Origin: Sphingobium sp.
GTDB taxonomy: Bacteria > Pseudomonadota > Alphaproteobacteria > Sphingomonadales > Sphingomonadaceae
Length of the DNA stretch: 64,000 nt
Assembly (NCBI GenBank): GCA_035196065.1
Contig: CP136575.1
Coordinates: forward strand, 649,001-713,000
Direction: 5' to 3'
A model generated the notes under the pieces. The model did no database searches, was not told where the DNA came from, and was given only the letters and a program-made list of their open reading frames with translations. Every line of letters starts with the position of its first letter. Positions within the stretch are counted from its first letter, which is position 1. This document shows positions 9,024 through 17,042 of the stretch, in pieces. Made by a program: the position numbers and the translations under genes.

Positions 9024-9743
9024 TCAGCGGTAAAAAACATGATTGTCTACGGCGCCCATCCGCTTCAGGCGCCAGCCCGGTGAGACATGGCGGGCGTGAA
9101 AGAACAGCGCGCCTTCAACAGGGCTTTGCCAGCTGGCGTCGCGCGCGATCTTGCTGATCGCGACGGCATTGCGCCAGTGGCGGCTGTCCATGTTGATCGA
9201 TGGCATCCGTCCGCCACGAACAAATGAGAATTGGCTGGGCTGGTAAACCACGCCGCAGATCGTGCTCGGAAAACGGCCCGATTGGGTCCGCGCAATCACG
9301 ACACGGGCGACAGCAAGCTGGCCTTCAAGCGATTCGCCCTTTGATTCAAAATAAACCGCCGATGCCAGGCACTGTTCTTCCGAACCAAGATCTTCGGCTG
9401 CACCATGGGCCTCGACCAGGTCGGCAAGGCTGTCAGCATTGAGGATTTTTTCGCCTTCTTGCGCGGGTGCTTCGGCTTCAGCGTGAACTGAAGGCACACC
9501 GGTTCCAGGCGTAAAGATGATTTCGCTATTTTTGGGAAGCGATGCCGAGACCGGTTCGATGCTGGCTGCATCGCGCACCGCAGTGTCGGCTGCGAGGACA
9601 TTGGCATCGACGTGGATTGTTTCCGTCGTCAGAGCCTCGCTATTATTGGCGCCATAGGCAAAGCCGGCGTCCGAATAAGCCGCTCCGCCGATAAGCATGA
9701 GCGACAACACCGCAGCAGGTGCGGTTTTAAAAAGGATTTTCAT
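9024..9743 (-). CDS. Cell wall hydrolase, SleB/Hydrolase_2 family
   Basis: Encodes 239 residues with a signal peptide (MKILFKTAPAAVLSLMLIGG) and a low-complexity Ala/Glu linker. The C-terminal Hydrolase_2 domain (about 125-239) contains CLASAVYFESKGESLEGQ, the catalytic Glu region, and NHVFYR at the end. Family members cleave peptidoglycan glycan strands as lytic transglycosylase-like enzymes; here the role is presumably wall remodelling, since this is not a spore former. It stands alone at the end of the leftward cluster and is followed by a terminator. No strong ribosome binding site is visible at the chosen ATG. Confidence 0.88.
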   Translation of the reverse strand: MKILFKTAPAAVLSLMLIGGAAYSDAGFAYGANNSEALTTETIHVDANVLAADTAVRDAASIEPVSASLPKNSEIIFTPGTGVPSVHAEAEAPAQEGEKILNADSLADLVEAHGAAEDLGSEEQCLASAVYFESKGESLEGQLAVARVVIARTQSGRFPSTICGVVYQPSQFSFVRGGRMPSINMDSRHWRNAVAISKIARDASWQSPVEGALFFHARHVSPGWRLKRMGAVDNHVFYR

Positions 9744-9912
9744 TCATCTGGTTCGTTGTGCGGCTGTGGAGCCAAAGACGCGCTGTTGGTACTCGAATAT
9801 TATTGCGTCTAATCTTCCACGTCCGACTTGCGTGTTTACCCTGTTCCACCCCAGAACGTATGGGCAACCTTCGCTATTCGTGAGCCGCCTCTGATTGCGC
9901 GGCGGCGTAAAG

Positions 9913-10257
9913 TCAACTTATCGCTGCCAGAATGTCGGTGAAGCGTTGTGCAAACGGGACGTCCAGTTCGATAATCCATATATCGGGGTCCCGGCTAGCA
10001 AGGCGCTGGCAATATTTGGAAATATATTCATCAGAATCAATATCTTGATGCACAATTTCGCGCCATTCCCGGGTAGCGGATGAACCGGGAACAGGTTCGA
10101 AAATTGTCGGATTCTCGCCCTTTTCACGTCTTATGATCATCAGCGAACCCGCTTCTGGATCACCTTTGCGGATCACCATAGCAAAGCCGCCATGCGCTTC
10201 CGCCTGGCGTCGTAATGCCGACACCAGCATGTGCGCCGCCAGCCGTGGTTCGATCAT
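9913..10257 (-). CDS. DUF1491 family protein
   Basis: A cytosolic protein of 114 residues matching my memory of DUF1491: N-terminal LAAHMLVSALRRQAEAHGGFAMVIRKGDPEAGSL, central PVPGSSATREW, and C-terminal DPDIWIIELD. The family occurs in alphaproteobacteria and its function is unknown. It lies 21 nt downstream of ptsN and is probably co-transcribed with it. No signal peptide or membrane segment is visible. Confidence 0.82.
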   Translation of the reverse strand: MIEPRLAAHMLVSALRRQAEAHGGFAMVIRKGDPEAGSLMIIRREKGENPTIFEPVPGSSATREWREIVHQDIDSDEYISKYCQRLASRDPDIWIIELDVPFAQRFTDILAAIS

Positions 10258-10278
10258 TTCGTAAACAGCCAGACTTCG

Positions 10279-10746
10279 TCAGGCCGCATTGCGTTCCTCA
10301 ATGGGGGAAAGCAGCGCGAACAGCGCCGACGCGTCACTCGCGCCGCGCAATTGGGCGCAACTGGCTTCGTCGCGGAACATCCGCGAGACCTCGGCCAATG
10401 CCTTCAAATGTGCTGCCCCGTCATTGATTGGCGAAAACAACGCAAAGGCGAGATCGACAGGTTCGTCATCGACGGCGCCATAATCGATCGCACGCGCAAG
10501 GCGGACAAAAACGCCTGTCGGCGCCTCGAGACCTTCGACCTTGCAATGCGGGATAGCAGTACCACCGCCAAAACCTGTCGGCCCAAGACGTTCACGCTCT
10601 AACAGGCCTTCATGCGCCGTCGAAGAATCGACACCGTAATTCTGCGCCGCGAGAGCCGCCAATTGTTCCAATAGTCCATTTTTATCAGCACAATCGATGT
10701 CAGCGAGCACCGCGCCATCGACTAGCCGCGAAGAAATGCGAATCAT
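10279..10746 (-). CDS. ptsN: PTS IIA-like nitrogen regulatory protein PtsN (EIIA-Ntr)
   Basis: EIIA-Ntr component of the nitrogen phosphotransferase system. It accepts a phosphate on a histidine and modulates potassium, nitrogen and stress regulators. The phosphorylated residue is His67 in GGGTAIPHCKV, the family signature. At 155 residues it is full length. Typically found next to the ribosome hibernation factor gene, as here (hpf lies 90 bp upstream); rpoN, often on the other side, is not adjacent. DUF1491 follows closely. Confidence 0.93.
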   Translation of the reverse strand: MIRISSRLVDGAVLADIDCADKNGLLEQLAALAAQNYGVDSSTAHEGLLERERLGPTGFGGGTAIPHCKVEGLEAPTGVFVRLARAIDYGAVDDEPVDLAFALFSPINDGAAHLKALAEVSRMFRDEASCAQLRGASDASALFALLSPIEERNAA

Positions 10747-10836
10747 TATTTCACCCCATTGCTTCAGCGACCCCCCGCTGAGGCAATTTCTAAGCTATTG
10801 ATCCCTAATGTGAAACTTTATGAACTGGGTCGAATT

Positions 10837-11412
10837 CTAGGGTGTGGACTTCGGTTCAACCCAACCGATCGTGCCATCTTCGCGGCGGTAAACCATATTA
10901 TGCCGGCCAGTTCCAGCATTTTTGAAAAGAAGTGCCGGAGTGTTTCGCAGATCCATTAACATCACGGCATCAGAAACCGATGCTTCCGGAATGTCGACGC
11001 GCATTTCGGCAACGATCACAGGCGCCTCTGGAGGGGGCGCTTCGGCTTCGATGTCCCCGGCATCAAACACCGTATAGGCGGCCTCTTCCATCGCGAGTGC
11101 ATGCGCCGTCTGCGAATGGCGGTTTTGCAGCCGTCGCATATAGCGGCGCAGCTGCTTCTCAATCTTTTCAGCAGCACTATCAAAGGCAATACGCGCCTCG
11201 TTGGCCTCGCCCCGGCCCTTAAGGATCAGCCCTTGCATCACATGGGCAACAATATCGCAGGAAAACTTGTCGTGCGGTGCACGGCCGAATGTCGCTTGCG
11301 CGGAGATGGCCTTCGAAAAATATTTGTCGGCAATCGCCCCCAAGCGGGTTTCGACATGGGTTCGCAGTGCTTCGCCTGTTTCCAACTGGTGCCCCGAAAC
11401 CCTTATTTCCAT
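10837..11412 (-). CDS. hpf: Ribosome hibernation promoting factor, long form
   Basis: Binds the 30S decoding region in stationary phase and drives formation of inactive 100S ribosome dimers. The N-terminal S30AE domain (about 1-105) starts MEIRVSGHQLETGEALRTHV. After an acidic Pro/Ala linker, the C-terminal domain (about 140-190; VMLMDLRNTPALLFKN, ending in REDGTIGWVEPK) marks the long form that dimerises ribosomes by itself. The ATG at 11412 has GGAGAAG just upstream, so I prefer it to an earlier in-frame ATG. 191 residues. ptsN follows. Confidence 0.93.
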   Translation of the reverse strand: MEIRVSGHQLETGEALRTHVETRLGAIADKYFSKAISAQATFGRAPHDKFSCDIVAHVMQGLILKGRGEANEARIAFDSAAEKIEKQLRRYMRRLQNRHSQTAHALAMEEAAYTVFDAGDIEAEAPPPEAPVIVAEMRVDIPEASVSDAVMLMDLRNTPALLFKNAGTGRHNMVYRREDGTIGWVEPKSTP

Positions 11413-11456
11413 GGTTCTTCTCCTCATATGGGCACCGCGACAAACGGTGCGATCAA

Positions 11457-12176
11457 TCAACTGTGCGCTTTCTCCCGACGATTCTGGTCGGTCCAGATTG
11501 CGTCCTTTAAACTGTCAACAAAGGCTCGATGGCGTTCAAGCTCCTCTGGCAATGGCTGAAACAGCCGTGGTTGCCGAAAAGGACGGTCGCTTCGCACCAG
11601 CGAAACCCGCATGGTCTCGACCACCATCTCGCTGCCCGCATCATCGGCAAGGCCAAGGCCGATCTGGCGGCCACCGGTCAGTTCGATGTAAAGCTGGGCC
11701 AAAAGTTCGGCATCAAGCAGCGCGCCATGCTTGGTCCGGTGGCTGCGGTCTATGCCGTAGCGGCTGCATAGGGCATCAAGCGAGAGTTTCGCGCCGGGGT
11801 GCTTGCTGCGAGCCATGGCAATCGTATCGACCATGCGACCCATGTCGACAGGTGGGTGACCGCACCGGCCCAGTTCCATATTGAGGAAGCCGAAGTCGAA
11901 ACTGGCATTGTGCGCGACCAGCGGGCTATCGCCGATGAATTCCAGCAGTTCCTGCGCCTTGCTCGCAAAAAGCGGTTTATCGGACAGGAATTTGGTCGAA
12001 AGGCCATGCACAGCCTCTGCACCTGCAGGCATATCGCGTTCGGGATTATAGTAGCAGTGGAAGGTTGCACCGGTCATCACCCGGCCAACCATTTCGATGC
12101 ACCCAATCTCAACCATCCTGTCGCCGGAGAGTGGGTCGAAACCCGTGGTTTCGGTATCGAAAATGATTTCTCGCAT
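11457..12176 (-). CDS. dnaQ: DNA polymerase III epsilon subunit (3'-5' exonuclease)
   Basis: Proofreading exonuclease of the replicative polymerase. DEDDh motifs: FDTETTGFDP at the N-terminus (Exo I), HNASFDFGFLN (Exo II) and HGALLDAELLAQLY (Exo III with the His). The C-terminal ~50 residues include a basic, Pro-rich tail that probably meets the alpha subunit. 239 residues. It follows coaE by 19 nt in the leftward ppsR-maf-aroE-coaE-dnaQ run that adjoins the origin in many alphaproteobacteria. Confidence 0.95.
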   Translation of the reverse strand: MREIIFDTETTGFDPLSGDRMVEIGCIEMVGRVMTGATFHCYYNPERDMPAGAEAVHGLSTKFLSDKPLFASKAQELLEFIGDSPLVAHNASFDFGFLNMELGRCGHPPVDMGRMVDTIAMARSKHPGAKLSLDALCSRYGIDRSHRTKHGALLDAELLAQLYIELTGGRQIGLGLADDAGSEMVVETMRVSLVRSDRPFRQPRLFQPLPEELERHRAFVDSLKDAIWTDQNRREKAHS

Positions 12177-12195
12177 TCTAATAACTCATATCGGC

Positions 12196-12810
12196 TTATT
12201 CTTTTGAGTCTGCAAGGTCGTCGCGTAATTTTTTGATCAATGCACGCACCTGTTCGCGTGTTTCCGCAATCGAAACGCCGGTATCGATGACATAATCGGC
12301 GCGTTTGCGCTTTTCGGAATCGGGCATCTGCAGTGAGAGGATATGTTCGAATTTTTCGACCGTCATTCCTTCACGCGCCAAGGCGCGGCGGCGCTGCTGA
12401 TCAGCCGGAGCAGAGACAACGACGACCTTGTCTACACCTGCAGCACCACCTTTTTCAAAAAGCAGCGGAACATCGAACAGCACAATCGGTGCATCGCGGT
12501 GCTTCTCCAGAAATTGTGCGCGCATCACGCCAACAGCAGGATGAATGATTGATTCCAACCGGGCCAGTTTTTCACGGTTGCCCAACACAATCGGGCCGAG
12601 TTTCTGCCGGTCGACACCGGCCAGCCCAGTCGTCCCGGGAAAAGCTGCCTCAATCTCGGAAACGAGCGCACCGCCCGGCCCCTGCAACAGGTGTACCGCA
12701 GCATCAGCATCAAAATGGGGGATAGCTTCGTCAACAAAGATCTGCGCCACGGTCGATTTACCCATGGCAATCGAACCAGTGAGACCAAGAACCAATGGTT
12801 TCCCCGTCAT
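12196..12810 (-). CDS. coaE: Dephospho-CoA kinase
   Basis: Final step of coenzyme A synthesis: phosphorylates the 3'-hydroxyl of dephospho-CoA. The Walker A motif GLTGSIAMGKST is at residues ~9-20, then HFDADAAVHLL, and PLLFEKGG in the CoA-binding region. 204 residues, normal for the family. Its ATG overlaps the aroE stop by 4 bp, so translation is probably coupled. Confidence 0.95.
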   Translation of the reverse strand: MTGKPLVLGLTGSIAMGKSTVAQIFVDEAIPHFDADAAVHLLQGPGGALVSEIEAAFPGTTGLAGVDRQKLGPIVLGNREKLARLESIIHPAVGVMRAQFLEKHRDAPIVLFDVPLLFEKGGAAGVDKVVVVSAPADQQRRRALAREGMTVEKFEHILSLQMPDSEKRKRADYVIDTGVSIAETREQVRALIKKLRDDLADSKE

Positions 12811-13616
12811 TTGAGCAACAAATCGCGCAATTCATCCTCACAATCATCAGGTGGGGCCTGACCAAAGAAGAGTTCAAACGCCACCGCTGCCTGGCCGATC
12901 AACATATCAAGGCCGTCAATGGTTGCGAGGCCACGCTGGCGCGCCGCGGCAAGCAAGGGAGTTTCAATGGGGGTGTAAACAATATCATAGACCAGCGCAT
13001 CTTCAGGGAGTGGCGACAGATCCAGGTCGAGCGGCAGTTGCCCCACCATTCCCAAAGGACTGGAATTCACCAGTAGGTCAGCAGGCGGCAAGGGCTTATC
13101 CATCTGGAGCACCTGTCCCTTCAACCCGAAATGGCTGAGCAGTGCCGCCGCTTTCAACGGACTGCGCGCCATAATCGTCACCGTTCCGATGTCAGCCTGC
13201 GCAAGCGCAAACAAAATCGCACGCGCCGCACCGCCCGCCCCTACAACAATGGCATTGCGATGCGCCCAATCATCCTCGCTGATTGGCGCAAAAAAGCCCG
13301 CAGCATCCGTATTGGTGCAGAGCAGATCGCCATCACCCGATCGGAAAACGGTATTGGCAGCACCTATCGACTCTCGCACCCCACCCGGATCGGCTACGAA
13401 ATCGAGTGTTGCGACTTTGTGCGGTAGCGTGATGTTGCAACCACGCCATTGATCATCGCTGCGCCGCGTGTGAAAATAATCGCCTAACGCTTCTGCGGTC
13501 ACATGATGGGCGCGATATTCGGCTGCGACGCCTAGTTTTTTTAGCCAAAAGCCATGAATCAGCGGGGATTTGCTATGTTTAATCGGGTCGCCGATAACTT
13601 CGGCATATGGCGTCAT
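12807..13616 (-). CDS. aroE: Shikimate dehydrogenase
   Basis: NADPH-dependent reduction of 3-dehydroshikimate to shikimate in aromatic amino acid synthesis. Shikimate-site residues appear in GDPIKHSKSPLIHGFWL and in the NITLPHK block. The nucleotide loop is GAGGAARAI, and the C-terminal GLDMLIGQA is also typical. The ATG at 13616 has AAGGA 9 nt upstream and gives 269 residues; the open frame continues upstream inside maf but without homology. Overlaps both neighbours by 4 bp. Confidence 0.95.
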   Translation of the reverse strand: MTPYAEVIGDPIKHSKSPLIHGFWLKKLGVAAEYRAHHVTAEALGDYFHTRRSDDQWRGCNITLPHKVATLDFVADPGGVRESIGAANTVFRSGDGDLLCTNTDAAGFFAPISEDDWAHRNAIVVGAGGAARAILFALAQADIGTVTIMARSPLKAAALLSHFGLKGQVLQMDKPLPPADLLVNSSPLGMVGQLPLDLDLSPLPEDALVYDIVYTPIETPLLAAARQRGLATIDGLDMLIGQAAVAFELFFGQAPPDDCEDELRDLLLK

Positions 13617-14215
13617 GACAGCAATTCCTTTCGGTCGCGCAGGAAGGCAAGAAGGGGAAGAAGGGGAAGCCCGAGAATATCGAAATGGTCGCCTTCGATC
13701 CGGGTAAAGAGTTGCGCACCCTCTCCCTCGATCTGGTAACAACCGACGCAGTGGCGGATGCCATTCCAGTTCCGTTCAACATAGGAATCGATGAAAGCAT
13801 CGCTTAGTTTTCGGACATTGAGGCGCACAATCCCGACATGGCGCCAAACCGGTACGCCGGCAGCGGCAACAACAGCCGCACTGAAAAGGCGGTGCGACTT
13901 TCCCGACATTTCGGCCAATTGCGATTTCGCCATATCCGGACTTTGCGGCTTGTCGAAAAGCGGGCCATCATCAAGCGCCAGCATTTGGTCAGCACCGATG
14001 ACCAGTGTTGCGGGAAATTTGGTCGACATCTTAGTCGCCTTGGCTTCGGCAAGGGCATCCGCCATGTCACGCGGCGACAGGCCGTCGGCGGACAGAGCGT
14101 CTTTCAACGCCTCTTCATCGACCATTGGCGCCATGGCGTCAAAAACCAACCCCGCATTTTTGAGCATCGAAACGCGCGTAGCGCTGATCGATGCAAGAAT
14201 CAGAGGTGTCGTCAC
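13613..14215 (-). CDS. maf: Maf family nucleoside triphosphate pyrophosphatase
   Basis: Maf proteins hydrolyse non-canonical or excess nucleoside triphosphates (dTTP, UTP, modified pyrimidines) and are linked to septum control. The N-terminal signature reads LILASISATRVSMLKNAG, a variant of the usual LASxSPRRxxLL, and the conserved GADQMLALDD acidic block is intact. 200 residues. Overlaps aroE and ppsR by 4 bp each, making a tightly coupled ppsR-maf-aroE-coaE unit. Confidence 0.9.
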   Translation of the reverse strand: MTTPLILASISATRVSMLKNAGLVFDAMAPMVDEEALKDALSADGLSPRDMADALAEAKATKMSTKFPATLVIGADQMLALDDGPLFDKPQSPDMAKSQLAEMSGKSHRLFSAAVVAAAGVPVWRHVGIVRLNVRKLSDAFIDSYVERNWNGIRHCVGCYQIEGEGAQLFTRIEGDHFDILGLPLLPLLAFLRDRKELLS

Positions 14216-15045
14216 GGGATTTGCTCCAAGATCCGGCCCTGTCGTTCGTTGAACAGATTGATGATTGCAGCTGCGCTTTCTTCGATCGACCGCCGTGTCA
14301 CATCGATCACCGGCCAGCCATTGTCGGCAAAGATGCGCCGGGCATAGGAAATTTCAGCCTTCACCTTGTCTTCATCAACATAATCGGTGTCCGGCGCCTG
14401 ATTCAGTGACAGCAGCCGGTTGCGGCGCACCTGCACCAATCTGTCCGCACTTGTGACAAGCCCGACCACCATCGGACGTTTCAGCGTATAGAGCGCCGCA
14501 GGCGGGGGAGATTCCGGCACTAAAGGAATATTGGCGGTCTTATATCCGCGATTGGCGAGGTAAATGCTGGTCGGGGTCTTTGACGTGCGCGAAACGCCTG
14601 CCAGAAGGATGTCGGCCTGTTCCCAATCCTGATGATTCAGACCATCATCATGCGCGATAGTGAACTGAATCGCCTCAACCCGCGCAAAATAAGCGGCGTC
14701 AAGGGCATGTTGCCGGCCAGGGCGGGCCTTGGCCTGCTGACCCAAGACAGCGGAGAGGGCATCGGTAACGGCATCGAGCGCGGCAACAGTGGGCAATCCT
14801 AATGCCCGGCACCGGTCTTCCAGCTTCGTGCGCATCGTACCGCTGACCAGGGTGAACAATACAAGCCCAGGATTGGCCGCCACATCGACCAGGATGCGTT
14901 CAAGATGCGCTTCAGAGCGGACCATCGGCCAGAAATGCTTTACCGTTTCAACTTCATCGAACTGGGCCAGCGCCGCCTTGGCGATATTCTCCAGTGTTTC
15001 CCCGGTGGAGTCGGAAAGAAGGTGTAGATGGATACGGTTTTGCAA
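14212..15045 (-). CDS. ppsR: Pyruvate, phosphate/water dikinase regulatory protein (DUF299 kinase-pyrophosphorylase)
   Basis: Bifunctional ADP-dependent kinase and phosphate-dependent pyrophosphorylase that switches PEP synthase or PPDK off and on. The P-loop is GVSRTSKTP, preceded by the N-terminal LHLLSDSTGETLE typical of DUF299. 277 residues. It is the orthologue of the gene that faces hemE across the origin in Caulobacter and Rickettsia, and here too it diverges from hemE across the candidate origin. First gene of the leftward cluster. Confidence 0.93.
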   Translation of the reverse strand: MQNRIHLHLLSDSTGETLENIAKAALAQFDEVETVKHFWPMVRSEAHLERILVDVAANPGLVLFTLVSGTMRTKLEDRCRALGLPTVAALDAVTDALSAVLGQQAKARPGRQHALDAAYFARVEAIQFTIAHDDGLNHQDWEQADILLAGVSRTSKTPTSIYLANRGYKTANIPLVPESPPPAALYTLKRPMVVGLVTSADRLVQVRRNRLLSLNQAPDTDYVDEDKVKAEISYARRIFADNGWPVIDVTRRSIEESAAAIINLFNERQGRILEQIP

Positions 15046-15081
15046 ATCTCAGGTCCTTGCGGGACAGTCTTGTGGGGTAGC

Positions 15082-15090
15082 TGGGGATAA
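15082..15090 (-). promoter_or_regulatory. DnaA-box-like 9-mer
   Basis: Plus strand TGGGGATAA; reverse complement TTATCCCCA matches the DnaA box TTATCCACA at 8 of 9 positions. Lies at the ppsR-proximal side of the candidate origin. Confidence 0.5.
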
Positions 15091-15194
15091 ATCAAGGGAT
15101 GAAACGGTGGGCAGCTTTTCTACCCAGATCGTACCAGTTTCATCCTTCGATTCGGGCACAGACAATCCACAAGCGAAACCATCATTCCACAGCC

Positions 15195-15203
15195 TGTGAA
15201 TAA
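15195..15203 (-). promoter_or_regulatory. DnaA box (TTATTCACA)
   Basis: Plus strand TGTGAATAA; reverse complement TTATTCACA fits the relaxed DnaA consensus TTWTNCACA at all positions. Central in the candidate origin and the best single box. Confidence 0.65.
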
Positions 15204-15293
15204 CGGGGATGAATGTAATCGAATCGTGCCACTGCAAGCAACGGCAGGAGTCAATATGTTGGCAAAACAGGCATTCCCCCCTAAAGGCGCGAC

Positions 15294-15302
15294 TTACCCA
15301 CA
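15294..15302 (+). promoter_or_regulatory. DnaA-box-like 9-mer
   Basis: TTACCCACA matches TTATCCACA at 8 of 9 positions and lies 21 bp from the AT-rich tract, a usual spacing for a box that helps unwinding. Confidence 0.55.
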
Positions 15303-15323
15303 GACCATCATCTGTCATCATCC

Positions 15324-15350
15324 TTATATAAATATAGATATTATTGGATT
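15324..15350. other. AT-rich tract, candidate DNA unwinding element
   Basis: 27 bp with only three G residues and no C, directly before hemE, in an otherwise GC-rich genome. It is the strongest AT tract in the candidate origin and sits beside a DnaA-box-like site. It could instead or also serve the hemE promoter and leader. Confidence 0.5.
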
Positions 15351-15354
15351 CTCC

Positions 15355-16389
15355 ATGGCGACCGAAACTCCACAGCGCAAATTGCTCGCGACGCTGCGCG
15401 GTCAAAAATTCGATACGCCACCAATATGGTTGATGCGTCAAGCTGGGCGTTATCTGCCCGAATATCGTGAACTGCGCGCACAAAAAGGTGGGTTTCTGGA
15501 ACTTGCCTATGATAGCGATGCGGCCACAGAGATTACACTGCAACCCATTCGCCGTTTCGGTTTTGACGGAGCGATCTTGTTTTCGGACATTTTGGTCGTG
15601 CCGCATGCCATGGGACAAGATTTGTGGTTTGAAACGGGCGAGGGACCGCGGCTTGCGCCCAAGCTGGCCGATGCTGATTGGCAAGATTTCACGCCGATGC
15701 CGCAGCGGCTCGACCCGGTGATTGAAACCGTGCGTAAGGTTCGGGCGGCACTACCTGCGGAAACCACCTTTCTCGGCTTTGCAGGAAGCCCCTGGACAGT
15801 TGCAACCTATATGGTTGCAGGCCAGGGCAGCAAGGATCATGCAGAGGCAAGGGCGATGGCCTATGCCGATCCATCGCGTTTCGGTGCGTTGATCGATGCC
15901 ATTGTAGGTGTGACAATCGATTATCTCTCGCGGCAGATTGCGGCTGGGGTTGATGCTGTCCAGTTGTTTGACAGTTGGGCGGGATCATTATCGCCGGCTC
16001 AGTTCGAACGATGGGTGATTGCGCCAAATGCTGCGATTATCGCCGGATTGAAGGCGCGCCATCCCGATACGCCGATCATCGGCTTTCCAAAAGGTGCGGG
16101 TGGCAAATTGCCGGCATATGCGCGGGAAACCGGCGCTGATGCGATCGGGCTTGATGAAACGGTCGATCCGATTTGGGCAAATGCGTCACTGCCACAGGGA
16201 ATGCCTGTACAGGGCAATCTTGATCCATTGGCATTGGTTGCAGGCGGAGACGCGCTTGAAGCTGCAGTGAAGCAGATATTGACGGCATTCCCCGATCGAC
16301 CCCATGTCTTCAACCTCGGTCATGGAATTGTGCCGCACGCGCCCATTGCGCATGTCGAAAAATTGCTTAGCTTGGTGCGTGAGGGATAA
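15355..16389 (+). CDS. hemE: Uroporphyrinogen decarboxylase
   Basis: Decarboxylates uroporphyrinogen III to coproporphyrinogen III in heme synthesis. The signature WLMRQAGRYLPEYRE is at about residues 24-38, GFAGSPWTVATYM mid-protein, and NLGHGI near the C-terminus. 344 residues from the ATG at 15355. The frame is open upstream through the origin, but that part is not conserved. First gene of the rightward hemE-hemJ-rho run. Confidence 0.96.
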   Translation: MATETPQRKLLATLRGQKFDTPPIWLMRQAGRYLPEYRELRAQKGGFLELAYDSDAATEITLQPIRRFGFDGAILFSDILVVPHAMGQDLWFETGEGPRLAPKLADADWQDFTPMPQRLDPVIETVRKVRAALPAETTFLGFAGSPWTVATYMVAGQGSKDHAEARAMAYADPSRFGALIDAIVGVTIDYLSRQIAAGVDAVQLFDSWAGSLSPAQFERWVIAPNAAIIAGLKARHPDTPIIGFPKGAGGKLPAYARETGADAIGLDETVDPIWANASLPQGMPVQGNLDPLALVAGGDALEAAVKQILTAFPDRPHVFNLGHGIVPHAPIAHVEKLLSLVREG

Positions 16390-16412
16390 GTCTTTTCTCG
16401 GAAATCCCATAA

Positions 16413-16856
16413 ATGGCGGAAACAATTGCAGTGCTCTATTTTTGGCTGAAATCGGCGCATCTGATCTTCGTGATATTCTGGATGGCCGGCCTGTTTATGC
16501 TGCCCCGCTTTTTCGTCTATCATCAGGAAAGTGCGGAAGGGTCTGAAGAGGCGGCACGTTGGGTCGAGCGTGAAAGGCGTCTTCTCAAGATCATCCTCAA
16601 CCCGTCAATGGTAATTGTTTGGGTTCTTGGTTTGCTGCTCGCATGGCATATTTCGGCCTTTAGCGAAGGTTGGTTCCATGCGAAGTTGCTCGCGGTCCTG
16701 GGCCTTTCGGCCTATCATGGCTGGATGGCCGGTTATGCCCGGAAACTTTCAACTGGCGAACGTCCCTTGGCGGGAAAGACGCTGCGGATTTTGAATGAGG
16801 TACCGGGTATTGCGGCTGCGCTTATTGTGATCCTTGTAGTCATCAAACCTTTCTGA
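16413..16856 (+). CDS. hemJ: Protoporphyrinogen IX oxidase HemJ
   Basis: Integral membrane protein of 147 residues with about four transmembrane segments. HemJ oxidises protoporphyrinogen IX to protoporphyrin IX in many bacteria that lack HemG and HemY. The conserved histidine in FWLKSAHLIFVIFWMAGLF and the GWFHAKLLAVLGLSAYHGWM block with the key Lys and His are present. Located 23 nt after hemE, consistent with the heme role and the alphaproteobacterial hemE-hemJ-rho order. Confidence 0.92.
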   Translation: MAETIAVLYFWLKSAHLIFVIFWMAGLFMLPRFFVYHQESAEGSEEAARWVERERRLLKIILNPSMVIVWVLGLLLAWHISAFSEGWFHAKLLAVLGLSAYHGWMAGYARKLSTGERPLAGKTLRILNEVPGIAAALIVILVVIKPF

Positions 16857-16892
16857 CCTTGTCGGGATCATGGCGGGTTATGTCCGCGCGGT

Positions 16893-16898
16893 TTGACA
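16893..16898 (+). promoter_or_regulatory. Possible -35 element of the rho leader promoter
   Basis: TTGACA, a perfect -35 hexamer, sits 145 bp before rho in the 186-nt hemJ-rho gap. The -10 (TACCCA at 17-bp spacing) is weak. A promoter here would give rho its own leader. Confidence 0.3.
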
Positions 16899-17042
16899 AA
16901 ATTGCGAAACTACCCTACCCAGCGTTCCAAGCCCGTTCTGGGCGTGAGGCGCATTTCGATAACAACGCGCCACCAAACTTTTCCATAATGATCCGGTAGT
17001 TTTTGACGCCGGCAGTCTGTCCATTTGAGCGGAACATCGCAC

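Larger units (their letters stand above)
15046..15354. other. Candidate chromosomal replication origin (oriC) between ppsR and hemE
   Basis: A 309-bp gene-free region flanked by divergent ppsR and hemE, the pair that flanks the Caulobacter origin. Seen directly: three 9-mers with at most one mismatch to the DnaA box TTATCCACA (15082-15090, 15195-15203, 15294-15302), a weaker 7/9 match at 15163-15171, an AT-rich stretch beside hemE, and three GANTC methylation motifs (15149, 15221, 15347). All genes for 6 kb to the left read leftward, and those on the right read rightward. I saw no full CtrA motif here, unlike Caulobacter. Origin function is inference. Confidence 0.78.

Noticed and set aside
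15071-15079. TGTGGGGTA as a further DnaA box
   Set aside because: Only 6 of 9 matches to the consensus; not counted.
15196-15354. N-terminal extension of hemE through the origin
   Set aside because: Open frame exists, but HemE proteins start near MATETPQRKLL and the upstream bases carry origin-type motifs.
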